Shown: positions 13,706-26,282 of the stretch, in pieces
How positions within the stretch are numbered: position 1 is the first letter of the stretch
Layout of the letters: each line of letters opens with the position of its first letter
Source of the DNA: Solea solea
Taxonomy: Eukaryota; Chordata; Actinopteri; Pleuronectiformes; Soleidae
Length of the DNA: 64,000 bases
Direction: 5' to 3'
Assembly (NCBI RefSeq): GCF_958295425.1
Contig: NC_081134.1
Coordinates: 7,996,054-8,060,053 of the forward strand
The notes under the pieces: generated by a model
Databases searched by the model: none
Seen by the model: only the letters and a program-made list of their open reading frames with translations
What the model was told of the DNA's origin: nothing
Made by a program: the position numbers and the translations under genes

Positions 13706-14256
13706 GGCAGTTAGTGGTGATTTGAATTGGAAGGGAAGCCTATGAAGATGTCTGCTTCGCTGGGTCAGCCGTTGAAAGGCGAACTACCTCTTTTAGGTTC
13801 ACGCAGCGAGGACGAGGAGCCCTCCCGTCAACACGCGTGCCTAAACAGCGCTAACAGGCTAAAGGCTAACGACAAACGGTTTAAAAATCCAGTTAAACTC
13901 CGCGCAACTCACGGCCACACTCAAATGTACACGCACGTCCGCGTCTTTCACACAGTGGGGGCTTGTTATACCTGCTGTCACAGTCTAAATGAGAACAACA
14001 ACAGAGCCGCTGAGATCCGCTTCCATGAAAGCAGGTGCTTTATTATTGCTGATGACGACACACTTCCGGGTTTTTAAATGACGCGTTCACGGCCGCAGGT
14101 TTTTACACCTCCACACAATACGATGTGTTACAACATATAACTCGAATACGACGACGGAGAGGAATTAAAATGTCTTGCGGAGTTCATTTCAGTTTCGGTT
14201 GGAGCAGGACACGCCCCCCTTTGAGTCTGACAGCGAATGAAACGATCGAAAAACCG
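13706..14256 (-). promoter_or_regulatory. Probable ripk2 5'UTR and promoter segment
   Basis: The 400 bp upstream of the ripk2 ATG are locally GC/CpG-richer than the AT-rich surroundings (for example AACACGCGTG and CGCGTTCACGG) and hold no coding exon. This is where a CpG-type promoter would be expected. No TATA box or mapped start is visible. Confidence 0.4.
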
Positions 14257-14283
14257 TGGACTTTCCCACACATGGGACTTTCC
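14257..14283. promoter_or_regulatory. Paired kB-like sites upstream of ripk2
   Basis: TGGACTTTCC at 14257-14266 and GGGACTTTCC at 14274-14283, same orientation, starts 17 bp apart, about 550-580 bp upstream of the ripk2 ATG. The second is a textbook NF-kB decamer. Functional binding is inferred. Confidence 0.45.
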
Positions 14284-15418
14284 TAACAAACGTATGCCTA
14301 CTCACACTCACGCTTATTACTCAATATTTTTATGACACAAAATGTCTCACGAGACATATTAATAATATAATATAATAGAGAAGGAGAATAAACACGATCA
14401 TTCAAAAATAAGAAAACTAATGTTTTTTTTTAAAAAATAAGCGTTCTTGCATAAAAGCACATTTGAAAACATTTTTGAATTTTTTTTATATGAATCTATT
14501 GTCATTATATTTAATAGTAACATAGCTCCACAATGCAAGTGTACAAGACTAATTATGATGTTGTATGTGATGTTTTTGAATATTTCAATCAGCAATAACA
14601 AGAATAGCCCTTGATTTAGTTTCACATAGTTAACCAACTTCTAAATCCCACTCCTGCTCACCAAAGAAAGTCGAACTAATTTCAGTCCCATTAATTATTT
14701 TATATTATATATTATCAGGGTTGTAATGTCACAAAGTACAAATACTTTGTTACTGTACTTAAGTACAAAATTCCTATATCTGTACTTTACTTTGTTATTT
14801 ATATTTTTGGCAACTTTTACTTTTACTCTTTCACTACATTTCCTCAAACTATCTTTGTTACTCCTTACTACCAAATAAAATCAGAAGAGCACGCTCGACT
14901 TAACCCCACAACTAACAGAGCCAGGAAATGAACACACAACCTCCCAGTTGAATGACATCTCACCCTACCACTTTTAATACTTTTACATCTAAAACTTAAA
15001 CACATTTTATATCAGAAAATAACTACAGTAAATGTCATATACTTAAGATTTGTACCTAAGTAATATTATAAAAAGGTGACTTCACCTTCTACCAAAGTCA
15101 TTTTATGGTAAGATACTTGTACTTTTAATCAAATATCCCTTTAAGGTACTGTATACTTAGACTGTATATTATTACTTTCCCTCTGAGATGCAGGTCTGCA
15201 CTTGTGTGGTCATGGCATGATACAATACAACTAATGGGATATAACCACCAAAAAAAAAGTATGTGAAACAAACATTTTATAAATCTCAAAGACAGTTATG
15301 TGCAGGAGACAGAACATTTATGATGAGCTTTATTTTCTTTGACTGTGTAGATCAGAGGTGTCAAACTCAATTACATTAGTGGCCAAAATGAACAACTCTA
15401 GGGCCAGGCGAGATCAAA

Positions 15419-15454
15419 TAACATAACATAACATAACATAACATAACATAACAT
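15419..15454. repeat. (ACATA)n microsatellite
   Basis: About seven copies of a five-base ACATA unit, next to a GTGTCAAACTC-type dispersed repeat start at about 15357. Confidence 0.85.
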
Positions 15455-15814
15455 ATATCATATTAAGATACATGAGTTAATGCTATGGACACTTTTTTAT
15501 ATAAAATAAAAAAAAAACCATATTTACCCATGGAATAGCCTCAGAAGTGCTAAATATCAACAGTGGACTAGTGTTTGACAGTTATATACACAACAGCTGG
15601 AGCATAAATGCAGAAGAGTGCTAGCTATTAGGTGGTAAATAATATACAAATTAGTTCCCATTACATTCAGCAGCATAATAATGCAGGAGAACAGCACATG
15701 CAGGCCTTTTGACTTTGATTTGGATTCAACAAACCGGTCTGTTTTTATAAATATATATGTTCAATTACTGCCATCTACTGGAAAGCTTGTGGTCTTTTTT
15801 GTGGTCAATTTTTT

Positions 15815-15825
<11 letters not shown>

Positions 15826-15865
<40 letters not shown>
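15826..15865. repeat. (GA)n microsatellite
   Basis: GA dinucleotide run with one C interruption, preceded by a short TG run. Confidence 0.9.
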
Positions 15866-17127
15866 TACAAGTGTGTGTTCAAAGCAACCACATAAATCTC
15901 CTCCCATTGAGTAGACTTACAAATGACTGATTTGTAAATTAGAGTTCCAAGTTACCATGCATTTATTGGTTCATAATGTTTTACAGGTTCCATGACTTGA
16001 CATTTGTTTGTGAGTAATTGTAAGACACTTTAAACACAATAATATCAGCTGCCACATAGTTCTTCAACAGCTGGTTGTGTGTATAGAGTAAAGCAGGATT
16101 TGTCTGTATTCAGTCCAGCAGAGTGTAGCACCACACAGCTTTACTGAACACAATGAGGATTTATGGTGAAACTACATTTGTGTCCTTTCTGGGTTTTTTT
16201 TGGCTTGTGACTACGTGCCTGCGTCATGTCATGATTTGCATCCCACCGCTGTCATATCCCATCTACCAGATGTCCCCAGACTTTCTTCCTCTTATTTGTC
16301 CCATCAGTCTGAATCAGTTTTCCACCGTCCAATCATTGACACTTCCGTATCTCAGCATACATGTGTTCCTCATTTCCCACATCTGCTCCCCACCATTTAT
16401 TCCAGATTTGGTTTGCTGAAGGTTTTTTTTTTGTTTTTGTTTTTTCTGTGTTTCTCTTTGCTTTGTACATGTCATGAACTACTGCTCTTACGACCCGGGT
16501 GTATTTTTCTGGACCCCGAATTGAAAGCAGTAGCATTTTCAGTTTGTGAATTTATAGTTTGGACAGATTTTGATTCATGCTGCTTTATAAACAGTTAGTG
16601 GCTGTAGAGAAAACACTCTGAGAGCAAATGTCTACCAAGGCCTCAAGTTCAACAAGTGTTTAAAAACAGTCCTGATTCCTGATTCGTATCACCACCAGAA
16701 TCCGAGAATTTCTTCATGGGCCAAAACCTACATCCCCCAATAACTTCATAACAATCTGCCTCCGATTAGGTTTTGCTGCTGACAATTAAACACACCAATG
16801 TGGACAAAACTGATGGAGTATTTCAGTAGTCAGAGTATTCAAAGTGAATATTTAATTCCAGTAGACTGCACTTAAATACGAGTCGTTACGTCGCCATCAA
16901 CGTGAGTTACTGTACGTTATAGGACACATAATAATCACAGTATGACCAAGTGCAATTTGCAAAATTGAACAACACTGCAATTAGTTGATTAAGGTAACAT
17001 TTTAATATGTGACATTGCATATGACATTAATTCTACTTAAGTAATTGTGTGATATAAAAATCACAAATCACTATATAATAAGTAGTTTTAGAAGTAAAAC
17101 TATCAAAAAAGTGAGGAGTTATGATTG

Positions 17128-17260
17128 AGCCATGGTAGCTAGGGTGGGTTGTCTTTCATCTGGAAGGTTGTGGGTTCAATTCCTGGGTCTGCTAGTCTAT
17201 ATGTGTGTGTCCTTGAGCTCTATATAAATACAGATCATTACTAATTCTTCTTCTTCTGAT
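17128..17260 (+). mobile_element. tRNA-derived SINE
   Basis: A pol III type 2 promoter arrangement is visible: an A-box-like TGGTAGCTAGGGTGG at about 17133 and an exact B box GGTTCAATTCC at about 17173. A tail with CTCTATATAAATACAG follows, typical of fish SINE/LINE 3' ends. No intact tRNA fold, so not a tRNA gene. Confidence 0.65.
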
Positions 17261-18741
17261 TTTATTTGGTCATAACGAGTAACAGAGATCGTTAGAGGAA
17301 ATGTCGTGGAGTAAAAGTAAAAGTTGCTAGAAATATAAATAACAAAGTAAAGTACAGATATGGGAATGTTGTACTTAAGTACAGTAACAAAGTATTTGTT
17401 CTTTGTACTTTACGTGGTAATAGCAATGGTACTTTTGTCCAGTGTCATTACTCGATGATTACTGTAGAAATAAAACAGTATCACCATAATATTACAAGTG
17501 TGTTTCCACACTATAAGCATATTGTCAGTTTATTTTGATTTTAATGAATCTATTCTGCTATTTTTTTTACGACACCTGTTTCACATTTATCAGCGTGTGT
17601 GTAAGTGTGATTAACCATGTCCAGCTCATTCCAGCCTGACACAAGTCTGCCCTTTGAACTGTGTCTGTAGGAAAAGGCTTTTTGATGTGATCTGAAACTG
17701 TTACCTGACAGCAGAGACATTTTTTGACGTATCCCAGTTGGAAATACATATGTTACTAATACCATTATTGGCGGCTCTCAGTGTAACAGTGGGTCAGCAT
17801 CCGTAACACCAGGACACTGAAATTGAAGAAGCTAAATGTAATTTAGTCAAAATTGCTTTTATCATTTACACCTGTGCCGCGCTGCCTGACGCTCAAAGTG
17901 CTTTCCGTATACGAGAGGCTCGCCAGACCGAGACCAGAACTTTTTGTATTCCTGCAAAAGTTTGGACAGCAATTCAGAAATCTGTAACTAGAGACACAGG
18001 TTTCAGAGCAAAGCCACCCAAATGTAGAACCTCCACACTCAAGAACTCCTTCCTGAACAGCAGTTTTGCTCACTGTCCATAGGACAATAATCTCTTTGAT
18101 TCTTGAATCTTGTAACCACAGCAACAGCAGGGATGTGTCAGGACACACCATGAGTTATGCACCTAGTGTTTGATGAGTTTTGCGTGTGTGTGTGTCTAAA
18201 TGTCTTTAGCACATTTTCTTGCGTAAACTCTGGTCTTGTCAGGATCAGCAGTCCACAAGGAGACCAGAAACCTGGTCTTAATGAGTCAATGAGTGAACCT
18301 CATTTCTGAGGTGTGTTTGTGTGTGTGTGTGTGTGAGAGAGAGAGGGCAAAAGCTGCATTTATTATAATATTTACATTTAAACTGAACTGTTTGTTTCTG
18401 ATTCACTTGTAAGTCTCTATCTCCACATAATATTCAGATAATAATAGATAATAGATAAAGTAAATGGAAAGTAATGAATTAAAGTTAGAATTATGTATGG
18501 TCAATACAAAAATAAAGATGCATAAGCATGCATCCCATAGTTAAAATCTATTAGAGCCTTAATAGGGTTATCTTACTGCTTATTATGATTGTTTGTATTA
18601 AATCATATAAACAGAAAGCCAGAGTAGAACATGAATCATTCATATTCTACACAGATAAACCCTCCTGATGTTTTCTCAAGCTGAGATTTTGAAAGGCCCC
18701 CCAGAAAGGGAAAATCAGTCCTATGGGAAAATGTGCACTGT

Positions 18742-18792
18742 GGTGCTCTCTCGCTCTCTCTCTCTCTCTCTCTCCCTCTCTCTCCCTCTCTG
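18742..18792. repeat. (CT)n microsatellite
   Basis: CT run with TCGCTCTC and CCCTCTC interruptions. Confidence 0.85.
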
Positions 18793-19437
18793 CACATATG
18801 TGACCTTCATTTTCTGGGTCTTCAACACAAAATTTAGAGCCAGAAGTTTTCAAATGACCTTCTTCTTCCTTCCAAAGACTCTTCAAATTTACGACCCTCA
18901 GAATCCCTTAAACTGTCTCCTGCATGTATTATTATTTCTATGACAGTAATGATGATTGTTATTATAATAATTCACAACATTATTAATTATCATTTCTCAT
19001 TGTTATTTCGTTCCTTTCCACTTATTTGCAAGTTGTATTTTATTTATTTATTTATTTATTTATTATTTCAAAAATAAATACTGCTCTCGTTTGTAATATT
19101 GTAATACGCAAAGAAAAACCTTTTCCCTTGGTTTGTTCAAGGCTTGGTTGTGTTTCATTCTGTGAATGTATTATGTAATAGTTTTTTTGTTAATTGTGTT
19201 TCATGCACAAATAAAGGGTCAAGGGGCAACAGGCAGATGTAAATAAACGTGCACATTTTGCAAACAGTTTTGGGGGACAGGTGAAGTTAAACTAAACTAA
19301 AGAAGAAGAAATCACAATAACAAACATAAAACCAACATCTGAAGCAGCTCTGGGTTCACTGTCGTGGACATTTAGGCAACCTAAAAAAAATTGTGTTTTC
19401 ACAATAATTTCCTCCCCCATTTTCGAGTAAGTTGTCT

Positions 19438-19451
19438 GTTGCCACGGCAAC
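19438..19451. promoter_or_regulatory. RFX-type X-box palindrome upstream of agrp2
   Basis: GTTGCCACGGCAAC is a 6-bp inverted repeat around AC and fits the RFX X-box. It lies about 200 bp upstream of the agrp2 ATG in a CpG-rich patch (about 19440-19520, with GGGGGCGGCGCG) that looks like a promoter. Binding is inferred. Confidence 0.5.
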
Positions 19452-19647
19452 CGACGTTCATCTCCTACCGCGTCTCGAGAGCGTCATGCGGGGGCGGCGC
19501 GTGGCAGCCTCCCAGAGCAACGGCAGAGAAATATAAAGAAAGTAAAGTGAGCGTTTGTAGCAGAAAGAGGACGTGATATATACGTATATATATATATTTT
19601 ATCTTTTTTCTTTTTTCCCTTTCATGTCATCAACAGATTGATTTAGA

Positions 19648-22600
19648 ATGAAAATCAGCGGCAAACACTTGTTGTGCTTCTTCCTGCTCAGCCTCCCGCT
19701 GTCCTGGGCAGAGGACACCAAGCAGAACGAGAGGAACACAGACAACAGCGCAGGTGAGGAGCTCTCATTTAACACATCCTTTGTTATTTTCCCAGTATAT
19801 GTTTTATTTTTATTTACATTTGGTTTGGCTGTGGGCCTTTGAGGAATATCTGCAATGCAAAAAATAAACAAAGAGCTGAATGGATTCACTGGAATGTTTA
19901 GAGGAAGACTGTGTGTGTGTTCATATACGTATATCTATATATGGACATTGTCCCTGTGTCTCTGTCTGTCCTCACCCTCTTTACTCTGGAGCACAGAGCT
20001 CAAAATACATGCCACACAATATTCCGTGTGCTAAATTTGCACTTGCAGCATTTGCTACCACCATAATTCACACTGTTATTATTAGCAGTAGCATTTATTT
20101 ATTATTTATTTATTATTTATTTATTGCAGGTTGATGTTATGAGGGAGTACACATGAGTACACACATACATACACCAGTAAAGTGTTGTTAAATAATGTTT
20201 AATGTTTAATGTTTGTTTGTAACTAGTTGGCCGGCATGCGTTTAAATACATGAGTTATGGTAAAATGACAAAGAAAAAAAAATTACATTTATTTATTGAT
20301 TTTGAACATAAACCATCAATAATAAATCTATAAATCAGCCCCTTAACATAAACCCCACTCATCTACTTAAAAACTATCCTATACACAATACGTTTTTTAT
20401 GTTTAATTTCCCTCCTAAATTATAACCTCCCTTCTTGTCACAAGACATGTTTAGAATATTACTTTTTTACTTTTTACATTATTTGTGCCATTTTACATTT
20501 AACCCGATCCCCAAAACAGCATTTTTTTGTGCTCCCTAAACCTTACATGATCTAAAACGATGATTGTTCTTTTTGCAAATAACTTTTACACACGTTACTC
20601 CAGTAACAGTAAAATAATATAAAGTGAATCACGATCCAATATGTGTCTGCTTTTTCTCAAAGCTGCAATGCCATCTTTGCTTGAACGTGATTTATTTGAG
20701 CTTCACAGCTGATTTTGTGGTTCGAAAAATACACTTTTGTGATAATAACATTGTCAATCTTGATTTGTGTAAATGTGTATTTAAATATTTAAATCTTTGG
20801 ATCCCTGGGAAACGCTCTCTCTTTTTGTTGCACTACTTGTTGTATGTACAGCTTAATGACAATAAAAGTGATTTGATTTGATTTGATTTGATTTGCATAT
20901 GTGGTCATTTTAGTTTTTAAAGAAAGAAATAAAGTTGTTTTAGATTAAAATTGGAACAATTCACGCAAATGTACATTAAACCTTTCTCCAGAAAATGTGG
21001 CTGATTTAAACAAAAGTTTTATTCCGTCTGAAATGGTTACAGCAAACATTCTGCAATTGCTTTGTTAATTAAAAGCCTTGGTGGTCATTTTTATGCAGAC
21101 CACAAAAGTCAGAAGACCCAGGTTCTATGTCTTTCCGCACAGAAAGTGAGTTTGCATTTTCTCCCCGTGTGTGCGTGGGTTTTCTCCGGCTTCTCCAGTT
21201 TCCTCCCACAGTCCACAAACATGCAGGTTTGTGGATCAGCTAAATTGGACACTCTAAATTGTGAGAGTGGATGGTTGTTTGTCTCTTTGTGACCCTGTGA
21301 TGGACCCTGTGATGTGGCAAGGTGCGAGTTAAAAGTGTTGTCTCATTGTCTACAACTTTGTCCTCCACATGACGGTCACTGACACAGGGTGAAAGGTGGG
21401 TTCACACTGGACAGGTCACCCGTTCATCACAGGACCACATAGAGACAAACAACCACTCAATCTCACACTAACACCATACGGTCAGTGTTTTAACCTCTGT
21501 GTGGAAACCCACGCACACAAATGCAAACGCCATACAGAAAGGTCCTCGTTCAGACTGGGTCGCGAACCAGGGGTGTGTTTGTTGCAAGGCAACAGTGACT
21601 CAAGTGAGATGTTGATAAAGTAAAAAAAAAAAAAATAGTCAAAAAGCTGAGGAAATAGCAAGTGAATGTCGTGTCTGCTGGGGTCTCTTCTCCAGAACAG
21701 ATAAAAATCACTGAAACCACATCTGAGGACTCTTGATGCAAACATAGCTGATGATTATTAATCAGAGTGGGGTCCCCCCCCCCACAGAAAAAGCAGTGGA
21801 TGATCAAAGTGTGAGTGAGGGCCTCAGCATCAGCGGGACAGCGGATGAAATATCAGCCGGTTGAGTGTTTTGGTTTTTGCAAAGAAACAGATGAAATGTA
21901 CACATCTGGTCAAAGATTAGCTCCAGGATGTTGGCCGGAAAGCGAGAGTGCAGTGTCCACTGTCGTTACTTACTTTCTTAGCGTTTCTGCTAAATCACGT
22001 TTGTTTTCATTGAAACACTGACCGACACACTTAGACGGTGTAAAAACTATCACACAGCTTAATGCGTTGAATATTAACGTGGCATTGTTGTGTTTGGGAA
22101 CAGACCGACGTGGTTCAAAACAGACATCACAGCAGATGATGTTCACCTGGACAGGTTTAATGGATCTATCATATTTCACATACTAGGCTGGAGTTTGTCA
22201 CGTCACACAAACTAAGGAAGAAACTTAAATAATGTGTGTTTTATAAACTATTTTTGTTGCAGCGAGAGCAAATTCTGTGTTGATAATATACAGTAATAAA
22301 GGATTCTGTATGCTGTAGTGTAAACATTACACACACAGAAAAACAGTGATCACTTTATTGTTTTACTTATTGTCTGGTTTAATTAATTGGGAAAATAGTT
22401 GTTAGTTGCCGCCCTAGTTATCAACAGCTTATTGTGACACGTGTTTCCAATTTGAAGTGACAAAGTCCTGGAGTGTGACTTGGTTAAGGAGGGACTAAGG
22501 AAAAAGAGCAGCTTGAGATGAAGGGACGGACAAAACATTGGACTGAAACATAAGAAGACCTCTGTTTCTGTTTCTTATAACCAACCAGGACAGTTGTGGA

Positions 22601-25600
22601 ACCCACATGTTTTTAAGATTTTAGATCAGACCACAAAAATGATTTGCAGGAAATAATTGAATCAGGTTTTTTTGGGTATGGCAGAACTATAGGCATGGAA
22701 ATATTCAGACACGTGGATATTCTTTGTGACTGACGTGAGACTGAGCTGGGAAAAATGTGTGTGTTGCATGAATGTTGTTGTGGTGCTGACAGGCTGTAAG
22801 TGTGGTGTTACTTTAGGCATAAAGTGTGTTGGCCGCAGGTTATGGTGTTTTGTTACACTGTTCCGGCATCATCATCCTTCTGAAAGGTCTGAGATGAATT
22901 ACTCAAAAGCAGAAATGCTGTCAACATGAGTCAAACTGCAATTTTTTAAAAGGAAAAACCCTGTGTATAAAAGTATGTATAGTAAGTTCCATTATTTCAG
23001 TGGAAACATTCATCATTATGAACCAAGGTTGAATTACTTAGGTTGAAAAAGAAATTTTTTTTCCACAACATGTTCTTCCCTTCACCTAAGGTTGTGATGA
23101 TTAAAGAGGATAAGGATAATTGTTTTCGGGGGAAAAACTAAAATATAAACAAAACCAAGCTGAACAGAAAAAAAACACAATTAAGGGGCCAGAGGCTGGC
23201 CGGCTTGCAGGCTGAGCTCTGAGTCCAAGGACCACACAGAGAAGACATGGCACACGGGCGACTGTGGATCCAGAAACCAGAGTCCTAAAGAGCAGAAGTA
23301 AACGAGGAGATGAGTTACAGGTGAGTGGCTCAGAAGCCCCGCCCACACCCGCCCGCCCGCCCACCCACCTGAAACAAACTACACAGGAACACAGGAAAAC
23401 AAGAACTTAAACAAGATAAAGGACAGGAGCTGACCCCATGACAAAAGTGTCAGCATTCAATTATACTTGGTCCATTCAAGTATATGTTAAAATGGCTGCT
23501 GTGCAAAAGGCCCACTGTAATTTCAAATATCTGCCCCTTTAGTTGTGTTTTTTTTTTTTTCTTCCTGTGGCTTGGTTTTGTTTATTTCTGTAAATAAATG
23601 ACATGTAGTTCCTCCTTTTTTCCCTAAAACAATCTGGATTCATTCACCTCTCTCATTCACATGAATTGTATTCCTACTTTTTAAATGCAAACCTTCTATA
23701 AATGCAATACAGGCAGACTGTGGTGTTGAAAGTGACCAACGTCAGCCACGGCGCCTATAAATCCAAATTCTCAAACGTCAACTCCATGATTGAGTATGGA
23801 GCGGTCAGGAGCATGTAGAGTGGGTCACGGTCATGCTTGCATACATTGCTTTTATCTGCACATGTTTGAAGTTATCCTCATGTACTGTAGCTGTGAGCTT
23901 CTGCAAGCGGAAAAATCACAATTTAAAGGAGAATGAAAATCCAATCAAGGTGTCTCCTGAGTGTGAAGATAGATATTCCAGGCACCACACAGGGAGATTC
24001 CCTTAATCCAAATCCAGAACAGCCATCAGCGAAAAAAGGATTTCCTGCATTTTTAATTCTCTTCCTGAGCGAGTCCTGTTTGCAGTTCCTCCTTCATATG
24101 TATTGGCCTCAACTTTAAATAGAGTGCGGTGAAGGTTTAATAAAACCCTGAACTGTGTTCTACAGGGAACACGCTCTGACATAATTGTTCTGACTGTTGG
24201 TTTATTAAAAGTTAACACAAACTATTCCTTTCTTTTCATCCTCAGTTTTGAGCCCAGCAAAATCCAGACGACTGTTTGCAAGGCAAAAGATTTCTTCATC
24301 AAAGGAAAATCGAATTCCTGTAAGTTTTCTTTGTTGTTGTTAAACTGTCTTTAAACGTAAACCCACAAAACGCCAGAGCTCCACCCCAAAAGATTATGGA
24401 CTATGCTTTAACTTAAATATAACTTGACTTATTCTTTTTGTTCTTGCTCTCTTGTCTGGTCTTTAAATTTAAATCCAAATCAGCAGATTCCTTGAAAGAT
24501 ACTGTGGCTTCCATCAGTGTGTGTGCGTATGATTAAAAGCGTGTGGTGAATTAACACCTTTAGTGTTGAAAAGACACTTCGTTTTAACATTAGAATTTGA
24601 GACGTTCCATTTTTTTTTCATTGAGAGTAAAAGGGTGACAAGTTCACGTAGGTGGGAAATTCACTTAAAATCAACCATATTCATATGTCGCAGAATTTCA
24701 AAGTAAAAGTGTGTGCTGTGATACGCAACGTTATGGTCGGCAATAAAAAAATAAACTTTTATGATGCAAAATGAAATAAAAATTAAGTCAATTAATTAAA
24801 ATTAACTCAATAATAACATGGACAACTGTAATAAAACGTTAAACATTTGATATATACTGTATATATGACCTAAAGTATAATTATTATTATTTTATTATTC
24901 TGTGTTTAATCTAGCCACAGGTATACAGGTATCTTCTTTTGCTAAAATGTCACCAACACCAAACATTTAACACTTCTCATTTTGCTCGGCATAAAGCGGG
25001 AAATAATAAAATAATAAAATATATCTGTATGTTAAACATCTGATAGAGGGTCGAAAACGATCCCTTTTTAAATCGCTCACAAGAACGTCAAGCACTCGTA
25101 AAAGCAGAGTGAGAAAACAGTGTAGGCCTCGGAAACGAGAAACATTGTGAACACCTCAGCTTTGGGTGAGTAACAGAACAAAGAGACCTCCAAGATAAAC
25201 ATCTGACCAAAGCTACATGTCTTATTGAAACAATCACAGATAATCCCGCTCCACTTTGTCAAACTCTTTATCCACATCCAAACAAACAGTTATTGTAGAG
25301 TTGTCAAGGACGTGCAGCAGAGGAGGATCACACAAAGCATTCAGCAGATGTCGGCGAGAGACAAACACATTTTCTAAATGTTTCGAGACAAAAGAAAAAG
25401 AAAAAAACCTTTGGGCCTTTACGAACTGCATTCTCGTGGGTCTTTAAAAGACTTTTACTGTGTCCTCGGCTTGACCCTGTAAAGTTGTTTAAGAGTTTTC
25501 AAATAAAAGTTACAAAGTGCTTCACAAATACATGCTAATAAAATAAAAAAGCACGACAAATAATAAAAACTACATATGTATACATTTTGGAAAATGCAGA

Positions 25601-26282
25601 CCAATTCAAGTATGTTTAAAGTTTTAATTTAAAAGAGTTCCAGGATCTCAGGGGCTCTCACTTCTCACAGGATTTTACGATCAGGATCACACTGTGACCT
25701 AAGATTGCCAGACTGTGTTAATTGACTTTTCAATGATTAAAAGAACCTTTCAAATGAATTCTAACCCTGGAAGCCGCAGTAAAGAGGCTAAAACCAGGGT
25801 TATTATGTCTCTGACGAGAGCCGAGCAGTGAGAGTGAGCTAAAACCTTCACATTCCAGGCTGTTAAACTATCAGAAAAGCAATAATTGTGGAGCTGAGGC
25901 GGAGGAGTCACAATAATCTTTTGTGGGCTCTTCACCAGGACCATTACATGGTAAATTGACCCGTTGTGTGTAAACACATTAGTGATGCTATAAACTTTAT
26001 CTCTCTGTGGTTAAATTGTGTTTATTTTACTCACCGTAGAGTCAAAGGGTCAACAGGCATTTTACCTACTTCTTTTATTTCCCACAAGCGCTGTGTTTGT
26101 TGTGATCACTGCAGAAGCGCAGGTCCGACTCCGTGAACCCGGCTCGTCGCTGTGGCCACCTGATGGACAGCTGCTCCAGCCGCGTGCCGTGCTGCGACCC
26201 CTGTGCCTCCTGTCGGTGTCGACTCTTCAACAGCGTCTGCCACTGCTGGAGGATGAGCCACCTGTGCTTAAAGAGGGCATAG
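19648..26282 (+). CDS. agrp2: Agouti-related peptide 2 (agouti family, also called asip2b)
   Basis: Secreted melanocortin-receptor antagonist/inverse agonist; in zebrafish the pineal form is reported to control background pigment adaptation (literature). Exons: 19648-19753 (signal peptide MKISGKHLLCFFLLSLPLSW, cleavage near SWA-ED), 24246-24319 (VLSPAKSRRLFARQKISSSK) and 26115-26282. Phases 1 and 0 join, giving 115 residues and TAG. The last exon carries basic KRRS, a candidate convertase site, then the agouti cystine-knot: ten cysteines in AgRP spacing, with VPCCDPCASCRCRLFN containing RLFN in place of the receptor-binding RFF. The tail CHCWRMSHLC with a tenth cysteine fits AGRP rather than ASIP. 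The neighbour atp6v0d gene supports agrp2, since AGRP sits beside ATP6V0D1 in mammals. Introns are large (4.5 and 1.8 kb). A first non-coding exon may lie at about 19450-19560. Confidence 0.92.
20845..20896 (+). repeat. Retroposon 3' tail with (GATTT)n
   Basis: TTAATGACAATAAAAGTG followed by four to five GATTT units, the usual 3' end of fish LINE/SINE copies; in agrp2 intron 1. Confidence 0.55.
21120..21310 (+). repeat. Dispersed fish repeat, forward copy
   Basis: Contains CTCCCCGTGTGTGCGTGGG, TTTCCTCCCACAGTCCA and GGATGGTTGTTTGTCTCT, a widespread fish dispersed element. In agrp2 intron 1. Confidence 0.6.
21395..21570 (-). repeat. Same dispersed repeat, inverted copy
   Basis: ACATAGAGACAAACAACCA and GTGGAAACCCACGCACAC are reverse-complement counterparts of the copy 100 bp to the left; together they form an inverted pair in agrp2 intron 1. 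Confidence 0.6.
25234..25431 (-). mobile_element. L1-type LINE reverse-transcriptase fragment
   Basis: The minus reading contains RRHLLNALCDPP followed by CLDVDKEFDKVERDYL, a decayed form of the L1-clade RT motif normally read as SLDAEKAFDRVEW. Only about 65 codons survive, without the catalytic YADD block. Located in agrp2 intron 2. Confidence 0.6.

Larger units (their letters stand above)
14727..17430. mobile_element. Candidate DNA transposon bounded by long inverted repeats
   Basis: About 100 bp near 14735-14830 (TACTTTGTTACTGTACTTAA, then TATCTGTACTTTACTTTG) recur in reverse complement near 17320-17410, so the two could be the termini of one ~2.7-kb element. The left flank has GTTGTAATGTCACAAAG and the right flank has CTTTGTACTTTACGTGG. 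The family is common in fish. No transposase ORF lies between, so it would be non-autonomous, or two separate insertions. Exact ends and target duplication were not resolved. Confidence 0.5.
14284..19437. other. Repeat-rich intergenic region between ripk2 and agrp2
   Basis: No credible exon. It holds an inverted pair of long terminal repeats (about 14727-14860 and 17320-17430), a tRNA-derived SINE, an (ACATA)n, a (GA)n and a (CT)n run, and the start of a GTGTCAAACTC-type dispersed repeat near 15357. ripk2 (minus) and agrp2 (plus) are divergent here, so regulatory DNA of both is expected. Confidence 0.6.

Noticed and set aside
16153..16598. 88- and 132-codon plus-strand ORFs
   Set aside because: Low-complexity, no start context, no homology recognised, in repeat-rich intergenic DNA.
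17133..17185. Possible tRNA gene
   Set aside because: A and B boxes are present, but arms do not pair into a cloverleaf and a SINE-type tail follows.
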